From Cloacimonetes bacterium SCGC AAA252-N17 (GTDB lineage: Bacteria; Cloacimonadota; Cloacimonadia; JGIOTU-2), in assembly GCA_000404785.1 (NCBI GenBank), contig ASNI01000028.1, forward strand, positions 1 to 32,300: 32,300 nucleotides of DNA, read 5' to 3'. The notes beneath the pieces are model-generated. The model ran no database searches, was not told where the DNA came from, and worked only from the letters and a program-made list of their open reading frames with translations. Positions 16,250 to 23,224 of this stretch are shown here, one piece after another; positions within the stretch are counted from its first letter, which is position 1, and each line of letters opens with the position of its first letter. The position numbers and the translations under genes are program-made.

Positions 16250-18130
16250 ATGAAAAAAATTATTTCTTTGTTTTTCATTTTCGTTTTTTGTGTATGTTCT
16301 CTTTTTGCTCAGGAAACAAATCTCCTGTACAAAGAGAAAAAAACCTTTTCAAAGGAAAAGATAATATCAATCTATCTCTGCAATTTAGAAGGATTAGAAT
16401 CATTAACTGTGGAAGAATTCCAAAATGCAGATACGCTCTACTTTTGTTATCAGCCGATGGGAAGCTGGAAATTCAAAGAAAAAGACCTCTACGATGACAT
16501 TGCCTGCATTCATATTAAACAGAACAGCAACACTATTCAGCAGCAGAATATTATCCCGAAATACAATACTAGCAACGAGCTTTTTGAAGTTATTGCAGCA
16601 TATCCCAAAAACCAACTCGTGCTTGCATCGCCTTTTTCCTTTTATAACGAGCTTGAAAATTCACAACCTCTCACGCTTCCTGAAAAATTCTGGCTTCATT
16701 ACGAAACATACAGCCAATATTACACTCGTGGAGCTGAGCTGGCGGATCAGAAAAGCTATATTGAATCTTTTTCCTTGTTAAAGCATTTCTTGAGCAATAA
16801 GTCGGAAGTGGAAGGGCTTTCTTTTCACCGGCTGGTAATGCAAATACTCAAGAAAGATGTGAAGAGTTACATTAATACAAAGCAATCCGAATTCAATATA
16901 CTGAAACTGGAACTCATGAAAATTCTCATTGAGGAGAATCTTGTCCTGCTTGATGCCCTCAATGCAGAGACAGCCGCTGCACAGGATAGTTTTCTGATAT
17001 ATTTTGATTATGTGCAGACTAGTGAAAGCAACACTCTGAAAGAAAAACTTACACAGATCGTGACCGAATCCGGTGATCTTCTGCAGAAAGATACAGGCGA
17101 ATTCAAACTTCAAAAGCTCTCGATCTTTGAGAAAGGACACTACTCTGATAACCGCTTTGCTTTTTACATCGATCTGCTCAGCAGAATGCTCTGCTATACT
17201 GATAGCATACACACTACTGACAGTCTTCGTCAGATAAATGCCAACATCATTGATTTCTTCCCTGAACAAAGAGATCAACTTGCATTTCTTGAATGGCTGG
17301 ATGATTTCCTTACCGGGATCAATCTGCTCAATATCATTATAGAAAGAGAGCATTATGTGCTCAATGAAACCGCTATGCTCAATCTTGAAAACCAGCTTTT
17401 GATCGAAAAACAACCCTATTATGAAATAATCGCTGCTTTCAACGCACTTGGTTCAAAGGATATAGATGGCTTTGCACAGAAAATCTCAGACTCCTTCATA
17501 AAATGCACTGACGAGCAGTTACTTGATCTTCTCGAGCTTCAGTATCTCTCCTATCTTGCCACAAATGACGAAATTCCCAGCACTGTTACAGAAACCATCA
17601 ACAAAGGACTCATGTTCGAAAAAGAAGGCAACATCGCAGAGGCGGAACAACAATATACAAAAGCTTCCATGCTTGCAAGCAACTACGCACCGCCGCAATT
17701 CTATCTTGGGCGTATCTATCATAAAAAAGATGAAAAATATTCAGCAGAAATATATTTCGATAGAGCATTAGCGATTTCGCCTACTTACATCTCCCCAATG
17801 AAATATACTATTGATTTTCTTATCGAAGATAGTAATTATGAACAAGCTCTCGACCAAGCGAATATAGCCCTTGAATCAAATCCTATTTGGTTCTTTTATT
17901 ATCTCAAAGCAAATGCGCTCTTTCATCTTGAAAAATATACCGAAGCCGGTGATGCCTTGAACAAGGCGATCGAACTGAATGGCTTCAACTTCGATCAGTA
18001 TATTCTTCTCGGTGATATTAATAAAGGACTTGATAATATTGAACAAGCTCGGGAAGCTTATGGAAATGCCGGTAAGATCGATCCGACCAACAAAATCTTT
18101 ACAGAACGAATGGAGTCTCTAAAGAAGTGA
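16250..18130 (+). CDS. Exported TPR-repeat protein
   Basis: A 626-residue protein with a signal peptide at residues 1-20 (MKKIISLFFIFVFCVCSLFA, then QE), so probably periplasmic or envelope-facing. The middle (about 30-440) is helical and of unknown family. The last ~180 residues carry about five tetratricopeptide repeats, e.g. GNIAEAEQQYTKASMLASNY, YSAEIYFDRALAISPTY, YTEAGDALNKAIELNG and IEQAREAYGNAGKIDPTN. TPRs bind protein partners. GGGGG lies five bases before the ATG. It leads a tight cluster with a TerB-like gene (one base between them), an HD-domain gene and a stress-protein gene. A TTGACA at 16195-16200 may be part of its promoter, but no matching -10 is clear. Confidence 0.88.
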   Translation: MKKIISLFFIFVFCVCSLFAQETNLLYKEKKTFSKEKIISIYLCNLEGLESLTVEEFQNADTLYFCYQPMGSWKFKEKDLYDDIACIHIKQNSNTIQQQNIIPKYNTSNELFEVIAAYPKNQLVLASPFSFYNELENSQPLTLPEKFWLHYETYSQYYTRGAELADQKSYIESFSLLKHFLSNKSEVEGLSFHRLVMQILKKDVKSYINTKQSEFNILKLELMKILIEENLVLLDALNAETAAAQDSFLIYFDYVQTSESNTLKEKLTQIVTESGDLLQKDTGEFKLQKLSIFEKGHYSDNRFAFYIDLLSRMLCYTDSIHTTDSLRQINANIIDFFPEQRDQLAFLEWLDDFLTGINLLNIIIEREHYVLNETAMLNLENQLLIEKQPYYEIIAAFNALGSKDIDGFAQKISDSFIKCTDEQLLDLLELQYLSYLATNDEIPSTVTETINKGLMFEKEGNIAEAEQQYTKASMLASNYAPPQFYLGRIYHKKDEKYSAEIYFDRALAISPTYISPMKYTIDFLIEDSNYEQALDQANIALESNPIWFFYYLKANALFHLEKYTEAGDALNKAIELNGFNFDQYILLGDINKGLDNIEQAREAYGNAGKIDPTNKIFTERMESLKK

Positions 18131-18131
18131 T

Positions 18132-18593
18132 ATGTTTAATTTGAAGAATTTCTTTCAGATACCCGATCCCGATAAGCCCGTTGATAAAGAATCTATGGAA
18201 AAGAAAATTCAAATTGCCACCTGCGCACTTTTTTTGGAAATCGCAAATAGTGATGAGCACTTTTCAGAGGAGGAACGCAGCACAATCATTGAAATCCTCA
18301 ATAATGAATTCTCCCTATCCGAAGATGAAGTTCATGCACTTATAGAAAAGTCCGAACACACTCTCGACGAAAGCATTGATCTATGGCAGTTCACCAATCT
18401 GATCAATCAAAATTTTTCTGATGAGGACAAAATAAAGATCCTTGAGAATCTCTGGAGGATTATCTATGCTGATGAAAAGCTGGATGCCCATGAAGATTAT
18501 CTTGCGCATAAGATCGCAAACCTTCTTCGATTACCACATAAAACATTAATAGAAACCAAATTAAAGGTAAATAAACATGAAAAAAGAGATTAA
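18132..18593 (+). CDS. TerB-like helical protein
   Basis: A 153-residue protein of the TerB/DjlA-like fold. The pattern CALFLEIANSDEHFSEEERSTI, then LWRIIYADEKLDAHEDYLAHKIANLL (about 110-135), shows the paired (A/S)D-E-x3-EE/HE metal-binding helices of this family. TerB-like domains occur in tellurite-resistance and stress systems, but isolated members have no proven function. The start follows the TPR gene stop by one base, and its end overlaps the HD-domain gene by 17 bases, so all are translated together. No signal peptide, so cytoplasmic. Confidence 0.85.
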   Translation: MFNLKNFFQIPDPDKPVDKESMEKKIQIATCALFLEIANSDEHFSEEERSTIIEILNNEFSLSEDEVHALIEKSEHTLDESIDLWQFTNLINQNFSDEDKIKILENLWRIIYADEKLDAHEDYLAHKIANLLRLPHKTLIETKLKVNKHEKRD

Positions 18594-19119
18594 AGAACTC
18601 TGGCCCGAGCTATATTGGATTGAAAATGAAGACCTTCGCGAAAAGGTCGCAGCAACTTGGGAACTGGCATTCAAAAAAAGTGTACTAACACCCGAAGACC
18701 TCCAAAGGATTCCTTTCACCCTTCTTGTTGAAGACTGCAAAGTAAGCTTCATAGCACACAAATGCGCAGTGGTTCATGTTGCTTATGAGTCAGCAAAAAT
18801 TATGCAGAAATTCTTCGGCGATAAGCTTCCCATTGACCTCGATGTCGTTGTTGCAGGTGCGATACTTGCTGATGTTGGCAAACTCCTTGAATATGAAAAA
18901 GATGGCGATACGATCAAGTTCAGCAAATCCGGTCAGCTTCTTCGTCATGCCTTTACCGGCGTATCCCTTGCTCAGGCATGTGATGTGCCGGATGAAGTAT
19001 GCCATGTGATCGCAGTTCATTCCAAAGAAGGAGATTCCTTCACTCGAACCACAGAAGGGCTCATCATCCATCATGCTGATTTTATGACCTATTTACCTTT
19101 TAAAAACCTTAAGAAATAA
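18577..19119 (+). CDS. HD-domain phosphohydrolase-like protein
   Basis: A 180-residue protein of the HDIG type. H67, then AGAILADVGKLLEYE (94-107), RHAFTG, VHSKEGD and IIHHADFM (164-170) give most of the metal-binding set. The usual HD doublet reads A98-D99, so the first histidine is absent. Either this family uses a different ligand or the protein has lost phosphohydrolase activity; I recall related proteins with the same LADVGK text but cannot confirm it. Its start overlaps the TerB-like gene, with AAAGG eleven bases upstream. The substrate (nucleotide, cyclic dinucleotide or RNA end) cannot be inferred. Confidence 0.82.
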   Translation: MKKEIKELWPELYWIENEDLREKVAATWELAFKKSVLTPEDLQRIPFTLLVEDCKVSFIAHKCAVVHVAYESAKIMQKFFGDKLPIDLDVVVAGAILADVGKLLEYEKDGDTIKFSKSGQLLRHAFTGVSLAQACDVPDEVCHVIAVHSKEGDSFTRTTEGLIIHHADFMTYLPFKNLKK

Positions 19120-19137
19120 ACAGCCAGAGAGGTACCT

Positions 19138-20037
19138 ATGAAAAAAATAGTTGTGCCAGTTGATTTTTCCGACAATACAGAATGCGCATGTAATTATGCC
19201 ATTCATTTTGCCGAAAAGGAAGAAACAGAGATCATGCTGTTCCACGCCTATATGTATCCCATTGCAACGACAGATATGGCCGATGATGTGGTGGACAGCT
19301 CGGCGCTTATTAATCCTGAGATAATGGATAGCATTGAAAAAGTCGCGAAAGTCGGCATGAAACGCTTGAAGGATAAACTTGATAAAATGCTCAAACATGA
19401 GGAGATAAAAAACATACACCTCAAAACAAAAGTTATTAATGGTATGGTAGAATATGAGATATTGAATATCTGTAATACATATCATCCCAATATGGTCATC
19501 ATGAGCTCTTCGGGGCAGGGGCATAAATCAGACAGAATACTTGGAAGTATTGCACTCAAAATCCTTGATAATGCCACAATTCCCGTGCTCTCAATCCCTG
19601 ACAATACTGAGTATGCAAATATCCGTAATGTGCTCTATATCACCGATTTTGACGAGTCGGATATATCTGCTGTTGAAAATCTTGTAGACATACTCGATTC
19701 CTTAAAGGTGAAAATACACTGCCTGCATGTGGAGCATTCAAACAAAGATATTATTGATAATCTGCTTATGAATTACCTGAAGGAACATTTTGAAGAAGAA
19801 TTCAAAAATGGTATAATGTTCTTTGATGTTGTTCAGGATAAGGATGTACTCAAAGCAGTCGAGGAATATATCAAAGATAAAGAGATCAATCTGGTTACGC
19901 TGCTTCATCACAAGCGTAGATTGCTCTCCAAATTATTCCATCCGAGTATGACGAAAAAGGTGTTCTATCACACAGCATTACCTCTCCTCACATTTCATGA
20001 CATCCGCCAGCTGGCGGATAATGAAATAGAAGATTAG
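19138..20037 (+). CDS. Tandem universal stress protein (UspA family)
   Basis: A 299-residue protein with two Usp domains. The first (residues 1-155) begins MKKIVVPVDFSDNTECACNYA and has the nucleotide-binding text MSSSGQGHKSDRILGSIALK followed by IPVLSIP. The second is more divergent (NVLYITDFDESDISAVENL) and lacks a clear glycine-rich loop. Such proteins bind ATP or sense stress. GAGAGGT lies before the ATG. The last residues IRQLADNEIED lie beyond the usual TLPLLTFHD end and are encoded by a copy of the 16-bp palindrome (20003-20018) plus its flank, so the C-terminus looks extended by repeat insertion. The gene converges on the NFACT gene, with one base between the two stops. Confidence 0.92.
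   Translation: MKKIVVPVDFSDNTECACNYAIHFAEKEETEIMLFHAYMYPIATTDMADDVVDSSALINPEIMDSIEKVAKVGMKRLKDKLDKMLKHEEIKNIHLKTKVINGMVEYEILNICNTYHPNMVIMSSSGQGHKSDRILGSIALKILDNATIPVLSIPDNTEYANIRNVLYITDFDESDISAVENLVDILDSLKVKIHCLHVEHSNKDIIDNLLMNYLKEHFEEEFKNGIMFFDVVQDKDVLKAVEEYIKDKEINLVTLLHHKRRLLSKLFHPSMTKKVFYHTALPLLTFHDIRQLADNEIED
20003..20018. repeat. 16-bp palindrome inside the Usp coding region
   Basis: The same TCCGCCAGCTGGCGGA as at 14587, read in frame as part of IRQLAD. Both copies are followed by TAA-(AA)-TGAAA, so the shared unit is slightly longer than the palindrome. It is also positioned to form a hairpin between the convergent genes. Confidence 0.95.
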
Positions 20038-20038
20038 A

Positions 20039-21700
20039 TCATAACTGCAAAGTTCTTGGATCGATCGGGTCCACGAACACAGTTTTGTTATTTTTATATA
20101 CAACAAACCCGGGAGCGCTTTTCCTGGGTTTTGTTACATACCGCACTAATGTAAAATCCACAGGCACTTTTGTGGAGTGCTTTGCTTTGCTGTAATATGC
20201 TGCGATGCCTGCTGCGATTTCTCTGAGCCGTTCGGGAAGGTGCTCGAGTTTGTTTGGATTTTTTATAATTATATGTGACCCGTGATAGATTCTCGTATGA
20301 AAAAACCAGTCATTTGGTTTAGCAAAATGAAGTGTCAGTTCATCATTCTCTTTGCCGGAACGTCCAACAAAAATATCCCACTGCCTACCTTCAACGGAGC
20401 AAGAAAATTTTCTAAAAGGAGCAGCTTTCTTCTGCTTTTCCGAGCCCGATTCCTTTTCATTCAGCATGGGCTCAAGAGCTTTTATACTTTCGCACGCATT
20501 GATTTCCGCAATTTGATCTTCAAGCTTCTCCAGTTTCTTTTCATTAGCAGCAATATTCTTGATGAGCTTCTTTTTGCCGGATTGTGTTTTTTTATACTTC
20601 TTGAAATAGTGCGCCATGTTTTGCTGTGGCGTCCAGTCTGTTCTTAAAGGAATCACAATATCGGGATTTCCATCATCAAAATAATCTGTAACCACTATTT
20701 CTTTCATCCTACCCTTGATCTTATGAAGATTGATCTTGAGGAGTTCCCCCATTTTCTGCCAGTGTTCAGTATCCTTCAATTCCTCGAGATCTTTTTTCTG
20801 CTGCGTGAGAGTTCTAAGCAGTTTCTTCTTTTCGCGCATGTGATAATGTATGGTACTTTCTTTTATTTGTTGGAATCTATTTTGCACGATCTCATGCTCA
20901 TACATATAGGCAAAGGCATCATTCACCGTTTTCATTTCAAGACAGTTATCATCCTCTTTAAAGAGAGTAAGATATTTATTCTTTGTATTGTAAAAAATTC
21001 TGCATTTATCTGACCAATGTTCAAGTTTGGCATGAACAATACTGATGAATTCCCACATCTCATTCGCCGGCATATCTGCACGAAAAAAGTGCTTTAAAAA
21101 CTTTGGAGCATTACTGAAACGTATAACAAATTCCTTCCACGAATCAGGAAGCACCCCGGGAAATAAAGCTTCAAATTGGGATTTACTCGCAGAAAAAATG
21201 TAAGGTTTTTCAATTGTCGGTGGAGAATTGTAAGGAATCCCCGGATACAATTGCCGAAACGCACTATCTGAAACATGTATCCTTCGATGGCAGTCCAAAA
21301 TGATATCCCTATCTTTCCCCACCCGTGCGAGGATCAGGTTCTCATATCTCGGGATCAGCTCAATGATAAGTTTGTAGTATGATGTTTCTCCATAAAAGGA
21401 TTCTTTATCAAAAGTTATTATGAGCACTCTATCGTTTTCTCTCATCTCCGCATTTTTTATTGAGCTTTTAATTAGATGCTGTTTGAGCAAAAGCGTAAGA
21501 GGATTATCCTTATTTTCGACCTGTTTTACTTCCTTTGAAATAAAGCATAACGGATTTTGCCCATTGATAGAAACCGCAAATCGTGTTGCAGAAAGATCAA
21601 AAATGTAGGTTGAATTATTATAATACACTTCCCTCACCGTCCTGCCGATCAGGTGTTTTTTATTATCCTTCAGCCATAACGTAAGAAAAGTATATTCCAT
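20039..21700 (-). CDS. rqcH: NFACT / RqcH-like ribosome quality-control protein
   Basis: A 553-residue protein of the Rqc2/RqcH (FbpA, NFACT) family. RqcH binds peptidyl-tRNA-blocked 50S subunits and adds alanine tails to stalled chains. The NFACT-N domain carries the conserved Asp90-Arg91 pair (ENDRVLIITF), which in Bacillus RqcH is needed for tailing. Charged coiled-coil arms (about 285-420) follow, with RTLTQQKKDLEELK. The C-terminal NFACT-R domain has GRSGKENDELTLHFA, DWFFHTRIYHGSH and VDFTLVRYVTKP. The start at 21700 follows an A/T-rich leader without a visible Shine-Dalgarno sequence. Its upstream region is occupied by a hairpin-rich repeat. Confidence 0.93.
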   Translation of the reverse strand: MEYTFLTLWLKDNKKHLIGRTVREVYYNNSTYIFDLSATRFAVSINGQNPLCFISKEVKQVENKDNPLTLLLKQHLIKSSIKNAEMRENDRVLIITFDKESFYGETSYYKLIIELIPRYENLILARVGKDRDIILDCHRRIHVSDSAFRQLYPGIPYNSPPTIEKPYIFSASKSQFEALFPGVLPDSWKEFVIRFSNAPKFLKHFFRADMPANEMWEFISIVHAKLEHWSDKCRIFYNTKNKYLTLFKEDDNCLEMKTVNDAFAYMYEHEIVQNRFQQIKESTIHYHMREKKKLLRTLTQQKKDLEELKDTEHWQKMGELLKINLHKIKGRMKEIVVTDYFDDGNPDIVIPLRTDWTPQQNMAHYFKKYKKTQSGKKKLIKNIAANEKKLEKLEDQIAEINACESIKALEPMLNEKESGSEKQKKAAPFRKFSCSVEGRQWDIFVGRSGKENDELTLHFAKPNDWFFHTRIYHGSHIIIKNPNKLEHLPERLREIAAGIAAYYSKAKHSTKVPVDFTLVRYVTKPRKSAPGFVVYKNNKTVFVDPIDPRTLQL

Positions 21701-21738
21701 TTTATTTTATTTAACCATCGACGGGATAAACCCGCCAC

Positions 21739-21875
21739 TAACCTGCTTTTCGACTCCGCCAGCTGGCGGATTGCAATGACGAGGAGTCGAGGTGTGAAAC
21801 TATACCTGGAATCCTCGTTCCTTAGGATTCAAAATTTATACTGCCCAATGGCTGGCAGGTAAAGGTTCATCATGC
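21739..21875. repeat. Hairpin-rich intergenic repeat, copy 1
   Basis: About 136 bases nearly identical to 21960-22096 (offset 221). Inside are the 16-bp palindrome (21755-21770), an outer stem TCGACTCC with GGAGTCGA (21750-21757 and 21783-21790), and a second hairpin GAATCCT with AGGATTC (21809-21815 and 21824-21830). ACCTGC at the left edge is the reverse complement of GCAGGT near the right edge. The layout resembles a non-autonomous palindromic element. No protein is encoded. The 21701-22250 gap holds only these repeats and the leader of the next gene. Confidence 0.92.
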
Positions 21876-21959
21876 ACAGATATTATTTTCAACCAATGCT
21901 CTTTGTTTGAAGTCACGAAGGAAATTGAAGTATTTTCTGGCAAGATATATTTCACATCT

Positions 21960-22096
21960 TAACCCACTTTTCGACTCCGCCAGCTGGCGGATTGCAATGA
22001 CGAGGAGTCGAGGTGTGAAACTATACCTGGAATCCTCGTTCCTTAGGATTCCAAATTTATACTGCCCACTGGCTGGCAGGTAAAGGTTCATCCTGT
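21960..22096. repeat. Hairpin-rich intergenic repeat, copy 2
   Basis: The second copy differs from the first at only a few bases (for example GGATTCC here, where copy 1 has GGATTCA). Its palindrome lies at 21976-21991, its outer stem at 21971-21978 and 22004-22011. One difference lengthens the second hairpin by a base pair. The 84 bases between the copies show no gene. Confidence 0.92.
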
Positions 22097-22250
22097 TAAG
22101 ATATTTTAAAATCAACAACTATGCACACTATATTATCAGCTCAAACTACTTGACAGCTTTCATCCTATATCAAAGAAGCACATTTTAGTCGGTTAATTAT
22201 GGAAATAATATTAAAATCTATATTTCATTTAACTTTTCGAAAGGTTCAAA

Positions 22251-23210
22251 ATGCAATTAATCTATAATCCTATATTTTTGGAACACGATACGGGCATGCA
22301 TCCAGAAAATAAAAAACGGCTGACCTCACTTGGCGATCTGCCGGTGACAGAAGTCGAGAATGGGAAAAAATATCTTACGCTTGTACATACTCCCGAATAT
22401 ATTCAACGCATAAAAGAAGCATGCATGATCGGTGGTCATATTGATAATGACACAATCGTATCACCGGGAAGTTATGAAGCTGCGATATACGCAGTCGGAG
22501 CGACGATCATGGCATCCAAAACCGGAGATTTTGCTTTGACCCGTCCACCTGGTCACCATGCGCATATAGATCGGTCCAGCGGATTCTGCCTGTTCAATAA
22601 TATCGCAATCGCTGCTCAGTATCATGCAAACAAAGGTAAGCGTGTGCTGATATTTGACTTTGACGGACACCTTGGAGAGGGAACTGTGAAATTCTTCAAC
22701 ACTTCAGATCGTGTATTATACTGGTCTCTCCATCAATATCCCGCGTTCCCGGGTGGCGGGGATGCAAATGAGATCGGTGCTGGAAAGGGTGAAGGATTCA
22801 CAATAAATGTTCCCCTACCTCCAGGCAGTGGCGATGAAATTTTCATGGATGCTGTGGAGACTTTCCTGCCGATCGCCAAGGAATTTGATCCTGATATCGT
22901 TGCGGTCTCAGCCGGGTTTGACTCCCATCAATATGATCTACTGCTGGATCTGCGTTTTACAGTAAATGCTTATTATAAGATTGGAAAATTACTTTCTGAA
23001 AACTTCGATAATGTATTTGCCACACTTGAAGGCGGCTACAATATCGAGATGTTCCCAAAGTGCCTGTATAACTTTTTGGATGGCATTAATAATGATAAAA
23101 TGCAGTTTAAAGAAAGGGAAACCGACTCAATGATACAAACCTATTATGAGTATGAGGGCAGGAAAGCAATGGCGTTGCAATCGCTTTCAAAACATTGGAA
23201 ATCAATATAA
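22251..23210 (+). CDS. Histone-deacetylase-family amidohydrolase
   Basis: A 319-residue protein of the arginase/deacetylase fold (HDAC, AcuC, acetylpolyamine amidohydrolase group). It removes acetyl groups from lysines or polyamines using zinc. RPPGHHA gives His102-His103. FDFDGHLGEGT gives zinc ligands Asp138 and His140, and AGFDSH gives Asp224. EGGY gives the catalytic Tyr263. The usual DxDVHHGNGT text reads DFDGHLGEGT here, so some loop residues differ although all ligands remain. The protein is near the short end of the family. AAAGG lies nine bases before the ATG. It sits 14 bp before the acyl-CoA synthetase-acetyltransferase gene, so a deacetylase and an acetyl-transfer domain may be co-expressed. 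Confidence 0.92.
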   Translation: MQLIYNPIFLEHDTGMHPENKKRLTSLGDLPVTEVENGKKYLTLVHTPEYIQRIKEACMIGGHIDNDTIVSPGSYEAAIYAVGATIMASKTGDFALTRPPGHHAHIDRSSGFCLFNNIAIAAQYHANKGKRVLIFDFDGHLGEGTVKFFNTSDRVLYWSLHQYPAFPGGGDANEIGAGKGEGFTINVPLPPGSGDEIFMDAVETFLPIAKEFDPDIVAVSAGFDSHQYDLLLDLRFTVNAYYKIGKLLSENFDNVFATLEGGYNIEMFPKCLYNFLDGINNDKMQFKERETDSMIQTYYEYEGRKAMALQSLSKHWKSI

Positions 23211-23224
23211 TAAAGGATATAGTA

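Noticed and set aside
21870..22118. A minus-strand frame of 82 codons in the repeat region before the deacetylase gene
   Set aside because: It is made largely of repeat copy 2 and has no protein-like pattern.
22150..22171. A TTGACA followed by TATATC as a promoter for the deacetylase gene
   Set aside because: The two boxes are only ten bases apart, far too close for a standard promoter.
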